A stretch of DNA of 37,307 nt. Source: an uncultured Alistipes sp. (GTDB taxonomy: Bacteria > Bacteroidota > Bacteroidia > Bacteroidales > Rikenellaceae). The stretch is taken from contig URRP01000026.1 of the NCBI GenBank assembly GCA_900550375.1, positions 1-37,307 of the forward strand, in the 5' to 3' direction. Of the stretch, positions 8,347 to 14,827 are shown one piece after another. The notes beneath the pieces are model-generated. The model was given only the letters and a program-made list of their open reading frames with translations, did not search any database and was not told the origin of the DNA. Positions within the stretch are counted from its first letter, which is position 1, and each line of letters opens with the position of its first letter. Both the position numbers and the translations under genes were made by a program.

Positions 8347-8390
8347 CCGATCGTTTGCTTTATTTATCGCCGCTTGGGTTCGTGCGGGGG

Positions 8391-9371
8391 TTACATGGAG
8401 AGGATTTTCACGAGATTCACATAATCCCGGTTGATCGATTTGTTGTGACGCACCGCACGCGAGAAGGGTACGTAGACCAGCTCGTTGTTCTGAATGCCGA
8501 TCATCACGTTACGCTGCCCCTCCATGATCGCCTGAATGGCCATGGCGCCCATGCGTGAGGCGAGAATGCGGTCCTGTGCCGAGGGCGAACCGCCGCGCTG
8601 GATATGTCCCAGAATCGTGACGCGCGCGTCGTACTGCGGGAACTCCTTCTTCACGCGTTCGGCCAGCCCCATGGCACCGCCCGTGCGGGGATTCTCGGCC
8701 ACGATGACGATGGCCGAGTTCTTGCTCTTGCGGAAGCCTTGGCTGATGAGTTCGGCCAGCTGGTCGACCTCCGTGTCCATTTCGGGAATGATGGCCGCTT
8801 CGGAGCCGGTGGCGATGGCGCCGTTGAGGGCCAGATAACCGGCCGTGTGGCCCATTACCTCTACGAAAAAGAGTCGTTCATGGCTCGACGCCGTGTCGCG
8901 CAGTTTGTCGACCGCCTCCATGATGGTGTTGAGCGCCGTGTCGTAGCCGATGGTGGCGTCCGTACCGCCCAGATCGTTGTCGATGGTGCCGGGCAGCCCC
9001 ACGATCGGAATGTCGTGCTCCTGTGCGAAGATGTTGGCGCCCGACAGCGAGCCGTCGCCGCCGATGACCACCAGCGCATCGATACCGGCGGCTTTGAGGT
9101 TTTCATACGCCTGCTGACGCCCTTCGGCCGATTTGAACTCTTCGCTGCGGGCCGTCTTGAGGATGGTTCCTCCCAACTGGATGATGTTACTTACCGAAGA
9201 GGAGTGAAAATCGACGATTTCGTTCGTTACCAGACCGCGGTAACCGCGCAGAATTCCCTTGACCGTAAATCCGTTGTAGATGGCCGTGCGGGTAACGGCA
9301 CGGATGGCGGCATTCATGCCCGGGGCATCGCCGCCCGAGGTCAAGATACCGATGCATTTGATAGCTGCCAT
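8391..9371 (-). CDS. pfkA: ATP-dependent 6-phosphofructokinase
   Basis: A 326-residue glycolytic enzyme that phosphorylates fructose 6-phosphate. The nucleotide-binding start GILTSGGDAPGMNAAIR is complete, as are VVIGGDGSLSGA, the catalytic GLPGTIDNDLGGTDATIGYDTA and the sugar-phosphate motif VEVMGHTAGYLAL. The GGDGS form, with Gly where pyrophosphate-dependent enzymes carry Asp, indicates ATP as phosphoryl donor. The frame extends ten codons further upstream, but the ATG at 9371-9369 (MAAIKCIGILTSGGD) gives the family's normal N-terminus and falls correctly after the TAACTTTG box. The adenosine kinase-like gene follows. Confidence 0.96.
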   Translation of the reverse strand: MAAIKCIGILTSGGDAPGMNAAIRAVTRTAIYNGFTVKGILRGYRGLVTNEIVDFHSSSVSNIIQLGGTILKTARSEEFKSAEGRQQAYENLKAAGIDALVVIGGDGSLSGANIFAQEHDIPIVGLPGTIDNDLGGTDATIGYDTALNTIMEAVDKLRDTASSHERLFFVEVMGHTAGYLALNGAIATGSEAAIIPEMDTEVDQLAELISQGFRKSKNSAIVIVAENPRTGGAMGLAERVKKEFPQYDARVTILGHIQRGGSPSAQDRILASRMGAMAIQAIMEGQRNVMIGIQNNELVYVPFSRAVRHNKSINRDYVNLVKILSM

Positions 9372-9398
9372 AGTGAAAGGGGTATTGTCGCTTCGGGA

Positions 9399-9406
9399 CA
9401 AAGTTA
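9399..9406 (-). promoter_or_regulatory. Probable -7 box of the pfkA promoter
   Basis: TAACTTTG on the minus strand, 27 bases upstream of the chosen pfkA start, matches TAnnTTTG. The upstream -33 box is weak. Confidence 0.5.
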
Positions 9407-9453
9407 GTAAAATAATTTATAAATAATACTCTTTTTACAGCTTTTTTTGTGCC

Positions 9454-9488
9454 AAAACGGGAAGCCGACCGAAGCGACTTCCCGTTTT
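9454..9488 (-). terminator. Terminator of the PspC/PadR/GIN operon
   Basis: An 11-bp inverted repeat (AAAACGGGAAG at 9454-9464, complement at 9478-9488) just after the stop codon of the large PspC gene, with the U-run forming part of the stem. Confidence 0.7.
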
Positions 9489-9514
9489 GTTACGACAGGC
9501 CGTTGCGGGGGCCG

Positions 9515-10774
9515 TCATTCATAGCTTGCGTCGTCGAAATCGATATCGACGCTGTGCTCCGTCACGTGGATGTCGAGCTTCTGTTTTTTAGGCCCTTTGA
9601 TGGTGATCCGGCGTGCCGAATCGACCGTTGAAACAACCGGCCGGAGCGGTTCGGTCGCGATGACCGCCACCGTGTCGGAAGCGACCCACTCCTTCATCTC
9701 GTCGAGTTCCTCGTCGCGAAATTCGTTGCGCGTCTCTTCGATCAGTTCGCGCAGACCGTGCCGTCTCTCGCCGCTGAACTCGCGAAGCGCCAATGCTCCG
9801 GTCACGATGATGCTCAGCATCCAGAGCAAAAAGACGATGAGCGCGGCGCGGCCGCTGGGTTTGCGCGAGGCGATCAGGCAGAAGAGGATGTAGATCAGCA
9901 GCAGCAGCGGAATCAGCCCTGTCAGCAGGGCCGTGACGCCCATGATGCGGGTCGTGATGACCCAACCGGCGATCGTCATTCCTCCGCTGCTGGCCAGATC
10001 ACCGAAGAGCAGGGCGAAGAGCACGATGAGCAGGATGCAGGCGGCGAAGGTCAGTACGAAGATGAAGAACCCGATGAAGATCTTGATGACGATGAGCACC
10101 AATTGTCCGAGGGCATAGATCACGCGGGCGATGAGCGATTTCACCTCGCCGTTCGTCTCGCTGCTGCGTACGGTTCTGTCGCTGATCGAACGCACGGTGA
10201 TCGCTTCGCCCTCCATTTCGAGCTTCTGACGGGCGGAACGGGCGGCCGGCACCGCGAACCACATGATGAAATAGCCCAGTACGAAGACTCCGAACAGGTT
10301 GCCGAAGAACGATGAGAGTACCCTTGAGAAGGGCAGCACCTCGACGAAGATCAGCAACAGCAGCGGCGCGAAGAACGTCAGACGCACCCACGTGGCGTCG
10401 ATGTCGAAATAGCGTCCCAATCCTGCACAGACACCGCCCAGACGGGCATTTTGAGTGTCGCGGTAGAGCCGGCGCGGGATGCGCGGTTGTTTTTTGCCCG
10501 TGTCGGCGTCGCTTTCGGAGGAGATGTCTTCGGCTGTTCCCATCTGCGAGATGACCTGTTGCAGAAGCGGCGCTTCCACCACACGGGAGTTCTCCTGCCG
10601 TGAGAGAATCAGTTCGGCGATGCGGGCCTCGATGTCGGCGACGATCTCATCGCCGTCGGCCGTCTCGGCATAGGCTGCCTTGAGGCTTTCGAGGTAACGG
10701 TCCAGAAGGACGTAGGCGTCGTTGTCGAGTGTGAAAGCGATGCCCGAGATGCTGCATTTTTTAACCTCTTTCAT
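9515..10774 (-). CDS. Large PspC-domain membrane protein with N-terminal HAAS-like domain
   Basis: A 419-residue membrane protein, last gene of a six-gene operon. Residues about 1-85 form an alpha-helical domain (FTLDNDAYVLLDRYL then DIEARIAELI and a Q..MG..EDI ending) shared with the small PspC protein at 13735-14250. It resembles the HAAS (DUF1700-like) helical signalling domain often found next to PadR regulators. Residues about 98-165 are a PspC domain (RRLYRDTQNARLGGVCAGLG followed by RYFDIDATWVRLTFF). Several further hydrophobic helices and a C-terminal tail of about 100 residues, probably outside or inside the membrane edge, follow. PspC proteins sense or respond to inner-membrane stress. 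It begins 5 bases after the third GIN gene, so co-translation is likely. Confidence 0.85.
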   Translation of the reverse strand: MKEVKKCSISGIAFTLDNDAYVLLDRYLESLKAAYAETADGDEIVADIEARIAELILSRQENSRVVEAPLLQQVISQMGTAEDISSESDADTGKKQPRIPRRLYRDTQNARLGGVCAGLGRYFDIDATWVRLTFFAPLLLLIFVEVLPFSRVLSSFFGNLFGVFVLGYFIMWFAVPAARSARQKLEMEGEAITVRSISDRTVRSSETNGEVKSLIARVIYALGQLVLIVIKIFIGFFIFVLTFAACILLIVLFALLFGDLASSGGMTIAGWVITTRIMGVTALLTGLIPLLLLIYILFCLIASRKPSGRAALIVFLLWMLSIIVTGALALREFSGERRHGLRELIEETRNEFRDEELDEMKEWVASDTVAVIATEPLRPVVSTVDSARRITIKGPKKQKLDIHVTEHSVDIDFDDASYE

Positions 10775-10779
10775 GATCG

Positions 10780-11571
10780 TTATTCTTTATGGGAGACGGA
10801 GCCGGACACACTCTTTTTATAGTTGACGAGTCGGCAGTCGCCCCAGTAGGAGACGCTCCCGCCCGACGAAGCGCTGGCTTCGAGGGTTCCGGTGCAGGTG
10901 ATGCGGATCGAAGCTCCCGATGAAGCGTGCGCTTCGGTGCGTTCGGTCAGCAGGTTGCGGGCCTTGCAGGAGGCACCCGACTTGGCGCTGATCTTGCACT
11001 CCGCAGCTACCCCCTTGGCACTCACCTCGGCACCGCTGTGCGTTTCGATGGCGCATCGGTCGACCGACAGGTTGGCTTTGATTTCGCTGCCGCTCGTCGC
11101 CGAGAGCGTACAGCCGCCGCCTTCGCAGGCGATCTCGATCCGTGCGCCGCTGGTGGCCCGCACGTTGAGCATCGGTGTCGTGACGACGGTCCGGCACGTC
11201 GCCGTTGCGCCGCTGGTAGCCGTCAGGCTCTCCATCTTTTCGGGCTTCGGCACGCTGATCCGAACGGCGCAATTGCGGATGTTGGTCACTACGGGGTCGA
11301 TGCTCAGCACCAGTACGCCTTCGTTGTCGACCGTTGTCGTGACGTAGGCGATGATCTTCTCGTCGGCTTCGACGACGAGTTTCCCGGGCGTGCTTTCGGT
11401 GAGCGACGCCGTGACGCCGCGCGAGACTTTCAATCCCGTGTAGCTCTCCACTTCACGGGTTTCGGTGCGCATGACGCCCGATCCTTTGATCGTGCGTATA
11501 CGTACTGCGGCGTCTGTCGGAATCGAACCGAGCAGTACGAACAGGATTGAAAAGAGGAAAATGCGTTTCAT
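10780..11571 (-). CDS. Head-GIN domain (DUF2807) secreted protein, SGA-repeat type
   Basis: A 263-residue exported protein. A signal peptide ends near IPTDAA; the mature part starts with the typical GIN opening (IRTIKGSGVMRTETREVESY). After about residue 110 it is a run of short beta-solenoid-like turns built around SG[AS]: TATSGATAT, RATSGARIE, SATSGSEIK, ETHSGAEVS, SAKSGASCK, HASSGASIR and SASSGGSVS. DUF2807 proteins have a right-handed beta-helix-like fold and unknown biochemical function; an extracytoplasmic, possibly polysaccharide- or protein-binding role is assumed. It is the third of three GIN paralogues, six bases after the second and five before the large PspC gene. Confidence 0.88.
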   Translation of the reverse strand: MKRIFLFSILFVLLGSIPTDAAVRIRTIKGSGVMRTETREVESYTGLKVSRGVTASLTESTPGKLVVEADEKIIAYVTTTVDNEGVLVLSIDPVVTNIRNCAVRISVPKPEKMESLTATSGATATCRTVVTTPMLNVRATSGARIEIACEGGGCTLSATSGSEIKANLSVDRCAIETHSGAEVSAKGVAAECKISAKSGASCKARNLLTERTEAHASSGASIRITCTGTLEASASSGGSVSYWGDCRLVNYKKSVSGSVSHKE

Positions 11572-11577
11572 AATGTG

Positions 11578-12609
11578 TTACCGTTTGAGTGAGGCTGCTT
11601 TTCCGATGATGGTGTCCCACTGTTTCGATTTCAGGGCCGTTGCATCGATGCGGCTGGTGCCGCCGGCGTCGATGCGGCAGACGGAGGCTGTTCCGCTGAG
11701 GGTGATTTTGGCAGCGCCGGAGTTCTTGACGTCGAGCGTTGCCACGTTTAGCTCCGCTGTCGTACGGGCCGTACTACTGGTTTTAATCCGGCAATCGGTG
11801 CATTTGATTCGGATCGAAATGTCGGAAGCACCGTTGCATTCGACCGTCGCGTTGTCGCAGACGAGCGGCATTTTGGCAACGATCCTGCTTGTGCTGCTGC
11901 TCAGGATCGAAACGTCGCGTCCCGTCAGTTCGCCGTTCAGGCAGATCTTGGAGGCTCCGCCGGCTGCGATGCGAGCGACGGTGCCAGACAGCGATTCGAC
12001 GGCGATGCGTGCCGTGCTGCTGGACTCGATCGTCGCGTCGTTTCCTGCCGGCTGACCTTTCAGATCGATTGCGGAGGCACTGCCGGCTGCGATGCGAGCG
12101 ACGGTGCCAGACAGCGATTCGATGGCGATGCGTGCCGTGCTGCTGGACTCGATCTCTGCGTCATTCCCCTTCAGAGGATTTGTGGCTGCGATTTTAGAGG
12201 CTCCGCCGGCTTTTACGAACGTGACTCCTGCGAGCGGCGTTTCGATCGAAAGCGAGGCTACTCCTCTGGTTTCGAGCTGCGTGACGCCGGAGGCGGGAAC
12301 GCAGACGGTCAGTTCGGCGTTTTGTACCGAGACATCGGTCATTCCGATGGAGAGTTTCCCGTTGTCGACCGCGATCTTCACGTAGGCGAGGATATTGTCG
12401 TCGGCTTTGACGCTTACTTCCCCTGCGGGATAGTCGCCTACGAGAACACGGGCGATGCTTCCGGCTTCGACGGCATGGAATGCCCCGACGTTCCGGGTTT
12501 CGGTGACGATGTTGCCGCTGCCTTTGACGGTTTTGTAGCGGGCGGCGGTGGCCGGAACGGCGATTGCGCAAGCGACCGCTGCGGCGAAGAGGATGAGTGC
12601 CTTTTTCAT
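11578..12609 (-). CDS. Head-GIN domain (DUF2807) secreted protein, SSTARI-repeat type
   Basis: A 343-residue exported protein, longest of the three GIN paralogues. It has a cleavable signal peptide (ending VPATAA), then the GIN opening KTVKGSGNIVTETRNVGAF. Repeated turns use the motifs SSSTARI and AGGASKI/AGSASAI in alternation, about ten in all. It is longer than its neighbours partly because of a recent tandem duplication: a 41-codon unit is repeated almost exactly (11961-12031 and 12084-12154 differ at one base over 71). Function of the family is unknown; secretion and a repetitive beta-solenoid surface are what the sequence shows. Spacing is 37 bases from the first GIN gene and 6 bases to the third. 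Confidence 0.88.
   Translation of the reverse strand: MKKALILFAAAVACAIAVPATAARYKTVKGSGNIVTETRNVGAFHAVEAGSIARVLVGDYPAGEVSVKADDNILAYVKIAVDNGKLSIGMTDVSVQNAELTVCVPASGVTQLETRGVASLSIETPLAGVTFVKAGGASKIAATNPLKGNDAEIESSSTARIAIESLSGTVARIAAGSASAIDLKGQPAGNDATIESSSTARIAVESLSGTVARIAAGGASKICLNGELTGRDVSILSSSTSRIVAKMPLVCDNATVECNGASDISIRIKCTDCRIKTSSTARTTAELNVATLDVKNSGAAKITLSGTASVCRIDAGGTSRIDATALKSKQWDTIIGKAASLKR
11961..12154. repeat. 123-bp tandem duplication inside the second GIN gene
   Basis: The segment 11961-12031 recurs at 12084-12154 with one difference (C/T at 12000/12123). The period of 123 bases equals 41 codons, so the frame is kept. Confidence 0.9.
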
Positions 12610-12646
12610 GGTATTTTCGGTTTGTTTGAAGTTGGTTTTCCTACGG

Positions 12647-13354
12647 TTAACGTGAGATTTTAGCCAGTGCCGACGCTTCGGTCTGCCACGCTCCGGCCTC
12701 TAACTTGCTGGCATCGATCTTGGCGATGCTGTCGGCTTCCAGCGAGCATTTGCCTGCTTTGCCCCGCAGCGTGATCTTGGAGGCGCTGTCGGCTGCCGCC
12801 GTAAGCGAAGCGACATCCACGTCGGCCGTGATCTTGGCGGCCGAGTCGCACGAGATTTCACAGCTGCCGCCGCTCACCGAGGCTTCGATTCCGGCCGCGC
12901 TGTCGGCTTCCAGCCGGAGGGTCTCTCCGATCAGGGTAACCTCCGTCGTAATTTTGGCAGCGCTTTCGGCGCAGAGCGCCGTGACGCCGGAGGAGGGTAC
13001 GTGGACCACGACGTTGGGATTTTCGAGCGATATTTCTTGAGTTTTGTACTCGATTCTCAACGTGCCCTTTTCGACGGAGACAGCGACATACGGCAGGATA
13101 TTGTCGTCGGCCTTGATCGTTACCTTGCCTTCGGGATAGGCGCCCACGACGACCTTGACGAACGAGCCGGCCGTGACGGCGTGGAATGGGTCGACCTTAC
13201 GCACCTCGGTGACGAGGTTGCCGCTGGGTTTGATGAGCTTTTTCCCGTCGCCCACCGTGACGGTGATGAATCGATTGCAGTCACGGTCGCAGAGGGAACA
13301 GGCGACGGTTGTCGTGCAAAGTGCGGCGGCCAGAAAAAAGAGCGTCCTTTTCAT
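12647..13354 (-). CDS. Head-GIN domain (DUF2807) lipoprotein, DSAAKI-repeat type
   Basis: A 235-residue protein, first of three GIN paralogues. The signal ends in a lipobox-like TVAC, so it is probably acylated, unlike its two paralogues. After the GIN opening (SGNLVTEVRKVDPFHAV, then IKADDNILPYVAV) it has repeated turns of a private type: ESAAKIT, DSAAGIE, DSAAKIT, DSASKIT, DSIAKID and SALAKIS. The frame is open 27 codons further upstream, but the ATG at 13354-13352 directly precedes the signal peptide and lies 14 bases after the padR stop. It may anchor the secreted GIN proteins to the membrane; that is inference. Confidence 0.87.
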   Translation of the reverse strand: MKRTLFFLAAALCTTTVACSLCDRDCNRFITVTVGDGKKLIKPSGNLVTEVRKVDPFHAVTAGSFVKVVVGAYPEGKVTIKADDNILPYVAVSVEKGTLRIEYKTQEISLENPNVVVHVPSSGVTALCAESAAKITTEVTLIGETLRLEADSAAGIEASVSGGSCEISCDSAAKITADVDVASLTAAADSASKITLRGKAGKCSLEADSIAKIDASKLEAGAWQTEASALAKISR

Positions 13355-13368
13355 GATTGTATCCGGTT

Positions 13369-13716
13369 TTAGCGGTTTTCGGCCGGTTTGCCTCCGTGGC
13401 GGATCACGTCGATCTGCTGTACCATTTCGATCCATGCCTGATCGAGCGCCCGCAGCGCTTCGCGGCCTTTCTCGGTAAGCGTATAGTATTTGCGGGGAGG
13501 CCCCTGAGGCGACTCTTCCCAGCGGTAGGTGAGCAGTCCGGCATTTTTCTGACGGGTCAGGATCGGGTAAAGCGTTCCCTCCACCACGATCATCTCGGCG
13601 GCCTTCAACTCGGCGATGATCTTCGGAGCGTAGGAGTCGCTGCGTGAGAGGATCGCGAGAATGCAGTATTCGAGAATGCCTTTCCGCATCTGGGATTTTA
13701 CATTGTCTTCTGCCAT
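13369..13716 (-). CDS. PadR-family transcriptional regulator
   Basis: A 115-residue cytosolic winged-helix DNA-binding protein. The PadR core is clear: MRKGILEYCILAILSRSDSYAPKII is the start of the helix-turn-helix, GTLYPILTRQKNAGLL is the recognition helix and wing entry, and RKYYTLTEKGREAL is the beta wing. Members are mostly repressors that leave DNA on binding a ligand or partner. It is the second gene of the operon, 18 bases after the small PspC gene, and very likely controls this operon from the promoter at 14303-14334. Pairing of PadR with helical HAAS-type membrane proteins is a recurrent arrangement in other phyla. Confidence 0.93.
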   Translation of the reverse strand: MAEDNVKSQMRKGILEYCILAILSRSDSYAPKIIAELKAAEMIVVEGTLYPILTRQKNAGLLTYRWEESPQGPPRKYYTLTEKGREALRALDQAWIEMVQQIDVIRHGGKPAENR

Positions 13717-13734
13717 AGCGTTATCGTTTTAAGA

Positions 13735-14250
13735 TTATTTACGGATAGTGAAGGTCTGCGGTTCTTCGGGAACGATCAGCCAGAGAATGATGTAGACCCA
13801 GATCGAGAGTCCGCCGAAAAGAATCAGAAAGAGTGTCAGCAGCCGGATTACGAGGGGATCTATGCCGAGATAGTCGGCCAGTCCGCCGCAGACACCGGCA
13901 ATGGCGCGGTCGCTTCGCGAACGGTAGAGTTTTCGCGGTGCGGCGCTCGGCGTATCGGTACCCTCGCAGGCACTGCCTGTGCGGTCGGCCGGACACTCGC
14001 CGAAATCGTCGGGCTGCCCGAGCTGCTCCATGGCATACTGAACCGCAGCGAGCGATACGACCATCATCGGCGAAGAGAGCCGTTCGCGGAAAATTTCGGC
14101 GATACGCGCTTCGACATCCTCCATGGTATTGGTGTCCTCCTGCGGCAACCGTCGGCGAATGTCGTCCAGATAACGGCGCAGCGTGGTGTAGGCGTCGTCG
14201 TCGAGCGTGAAGGCCTGCGAGGCGATGTTGACGTTTACAGTCTCTTTCAT
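13735..14250 (-). CDS. Small PspC-domain protein with N-terminal HAAS-like domain
   Basis: A 171-residue protein, first gene of the operon. Residues about 1-85 (FTLDDDAYTTLRRYL, VEARIAEIF, YAMEQLGQPDDF) are homologous to the N-terminus of the large PspC protein at the other end of the operon. Residues about 105-165 are a PspC domain (RKLYRSRSDRAIAGVCGGLA then DYLGIDPLVIRLL) with one strongly hydrophobic helical hairpin that inserts in the inner membrane. The C-terminus stops soon after (IVPEEPQTFTIRK). The helical domain would face the cytoplasm, where it could contact PadR; this is inference from gene order and domain type. Confidence 0.88.
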   Translation of the reverse strand: MKETVNVNIASQAFTLDDDAYTTLRRYLDDIRRRLPQEDTNTMEDVEARIAEIFRERLSSPMMVVSLAAVQYAMEQLGQPDDFGECPADRTGSACEGTDTPSAAPRKLYRSRSDRAIAGVCGGLADYLGIDPLVIRLLTLFLILFGGLSIWVYIILWLIVPEEPQTFTIRK

Positions 14251-14302
14251 AACGGTACTGGTTTGAGGGTGTATCTAAGATTTTTTAATTACCTTGTCGT
14301 TG

Positions 14303-14334
14303 CAAATATAATATGTTTATTTATACTTTGCAAT
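14303..14334 (-). promoter_or_regulatory. Promoter of the PspC/PadR/GIN operon
   Basis: On the minus strand, ATTG (14334-14331), a 20-base spacer and TATATTTG (14310-14303). The start codon of the first gene is 52 bases downstream. It is the only good promoter found for genes down to 9515. The surrounding AT-rich sequence is the likely PadR operator. Confidence 0.75.
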
Positions 14335-14524
14335 ACAAAGTACTGTTTTTTCAAAAAAACTTTTCTCCGACCGCTTTCGGAGAATAAATGGCCCAAGCTC
14401 AAATTTATTTAGTAGAGTGAATAAGACGGCTCAAACGTACTTTCAGGAGGACTGCCTTGCGGGATGCTTCGGTTTTCCATTTCCTGCAAGGTGCCGACAG
14501 ACGACGAGGCAATGGACAGGATTC

Positions 14525-14795
14525 GTCATTCCGTGCGAGCGGTAGGCGAGCATTGTTTAGTTGTTATTCCGAGCGGAGTGCAACGAAGCGTGGGAATCGA
14601 CCGCTGAGAAAACGCCCGGCGGGAATGATAAAGAGGAGGATCCTCACGTCGGGCCTATGGCCCTCCTCAGGATGACAAAAGGAGAGGACGCCCTCCTCAG
14701 GATGACAGAAAGAAAATAGCATTGCGCCCTCCTCAGGATGACAGCAAAAGAATTGTCATTCCGAGCGGAGTGAACGAACACGGGAATCGACCGCT
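14525..14795. repeat. Dispersed modular intergenic repeats, copy set 1
   Basis: Two modules are visible. Module 1 begins TCATTCCGAGCGGAGTG and ends GGGAATCGACCGCT: 14563-14605 and 14755-14795, plus a partial copy near 14525. Module 2 ends CCCTCCTCAGGATGACA: a long copy at 14638-14677 and two short copies at 14687-14708 and 14725-14744. Both modules recur in opposite orientation at 22527-22756. Confidence 0.85.
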
Positions 14796-14827
14796 TGGAT
14801 TGCTTTGCGGTTGATCCTCGTGTCGGG

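Larger units (their letters stand above)
14251..14827. other. Intergenic region of 577 bases with operon promoter and dispersed repeats
   Basis: The right end of this stretch as read on the minus strand (14251-14340) holds the operon promoter. From about 14450 to 14800 it consists of modular repeats (listed separately) lying downstream of the RCK/RyR gene. No ORF with coding character and no RNA gene was recognised. Confidence 0.7.

Noticed and set aside
14638..14744. Possible CRISPR-like array (CCCTCCTCAGGATGACA three times)
   Set aside because: Only three short copies with gaps of uneven, too-short length, no cas genes, and the same module occurs singly elsewhere; it is a dispersed repeat.
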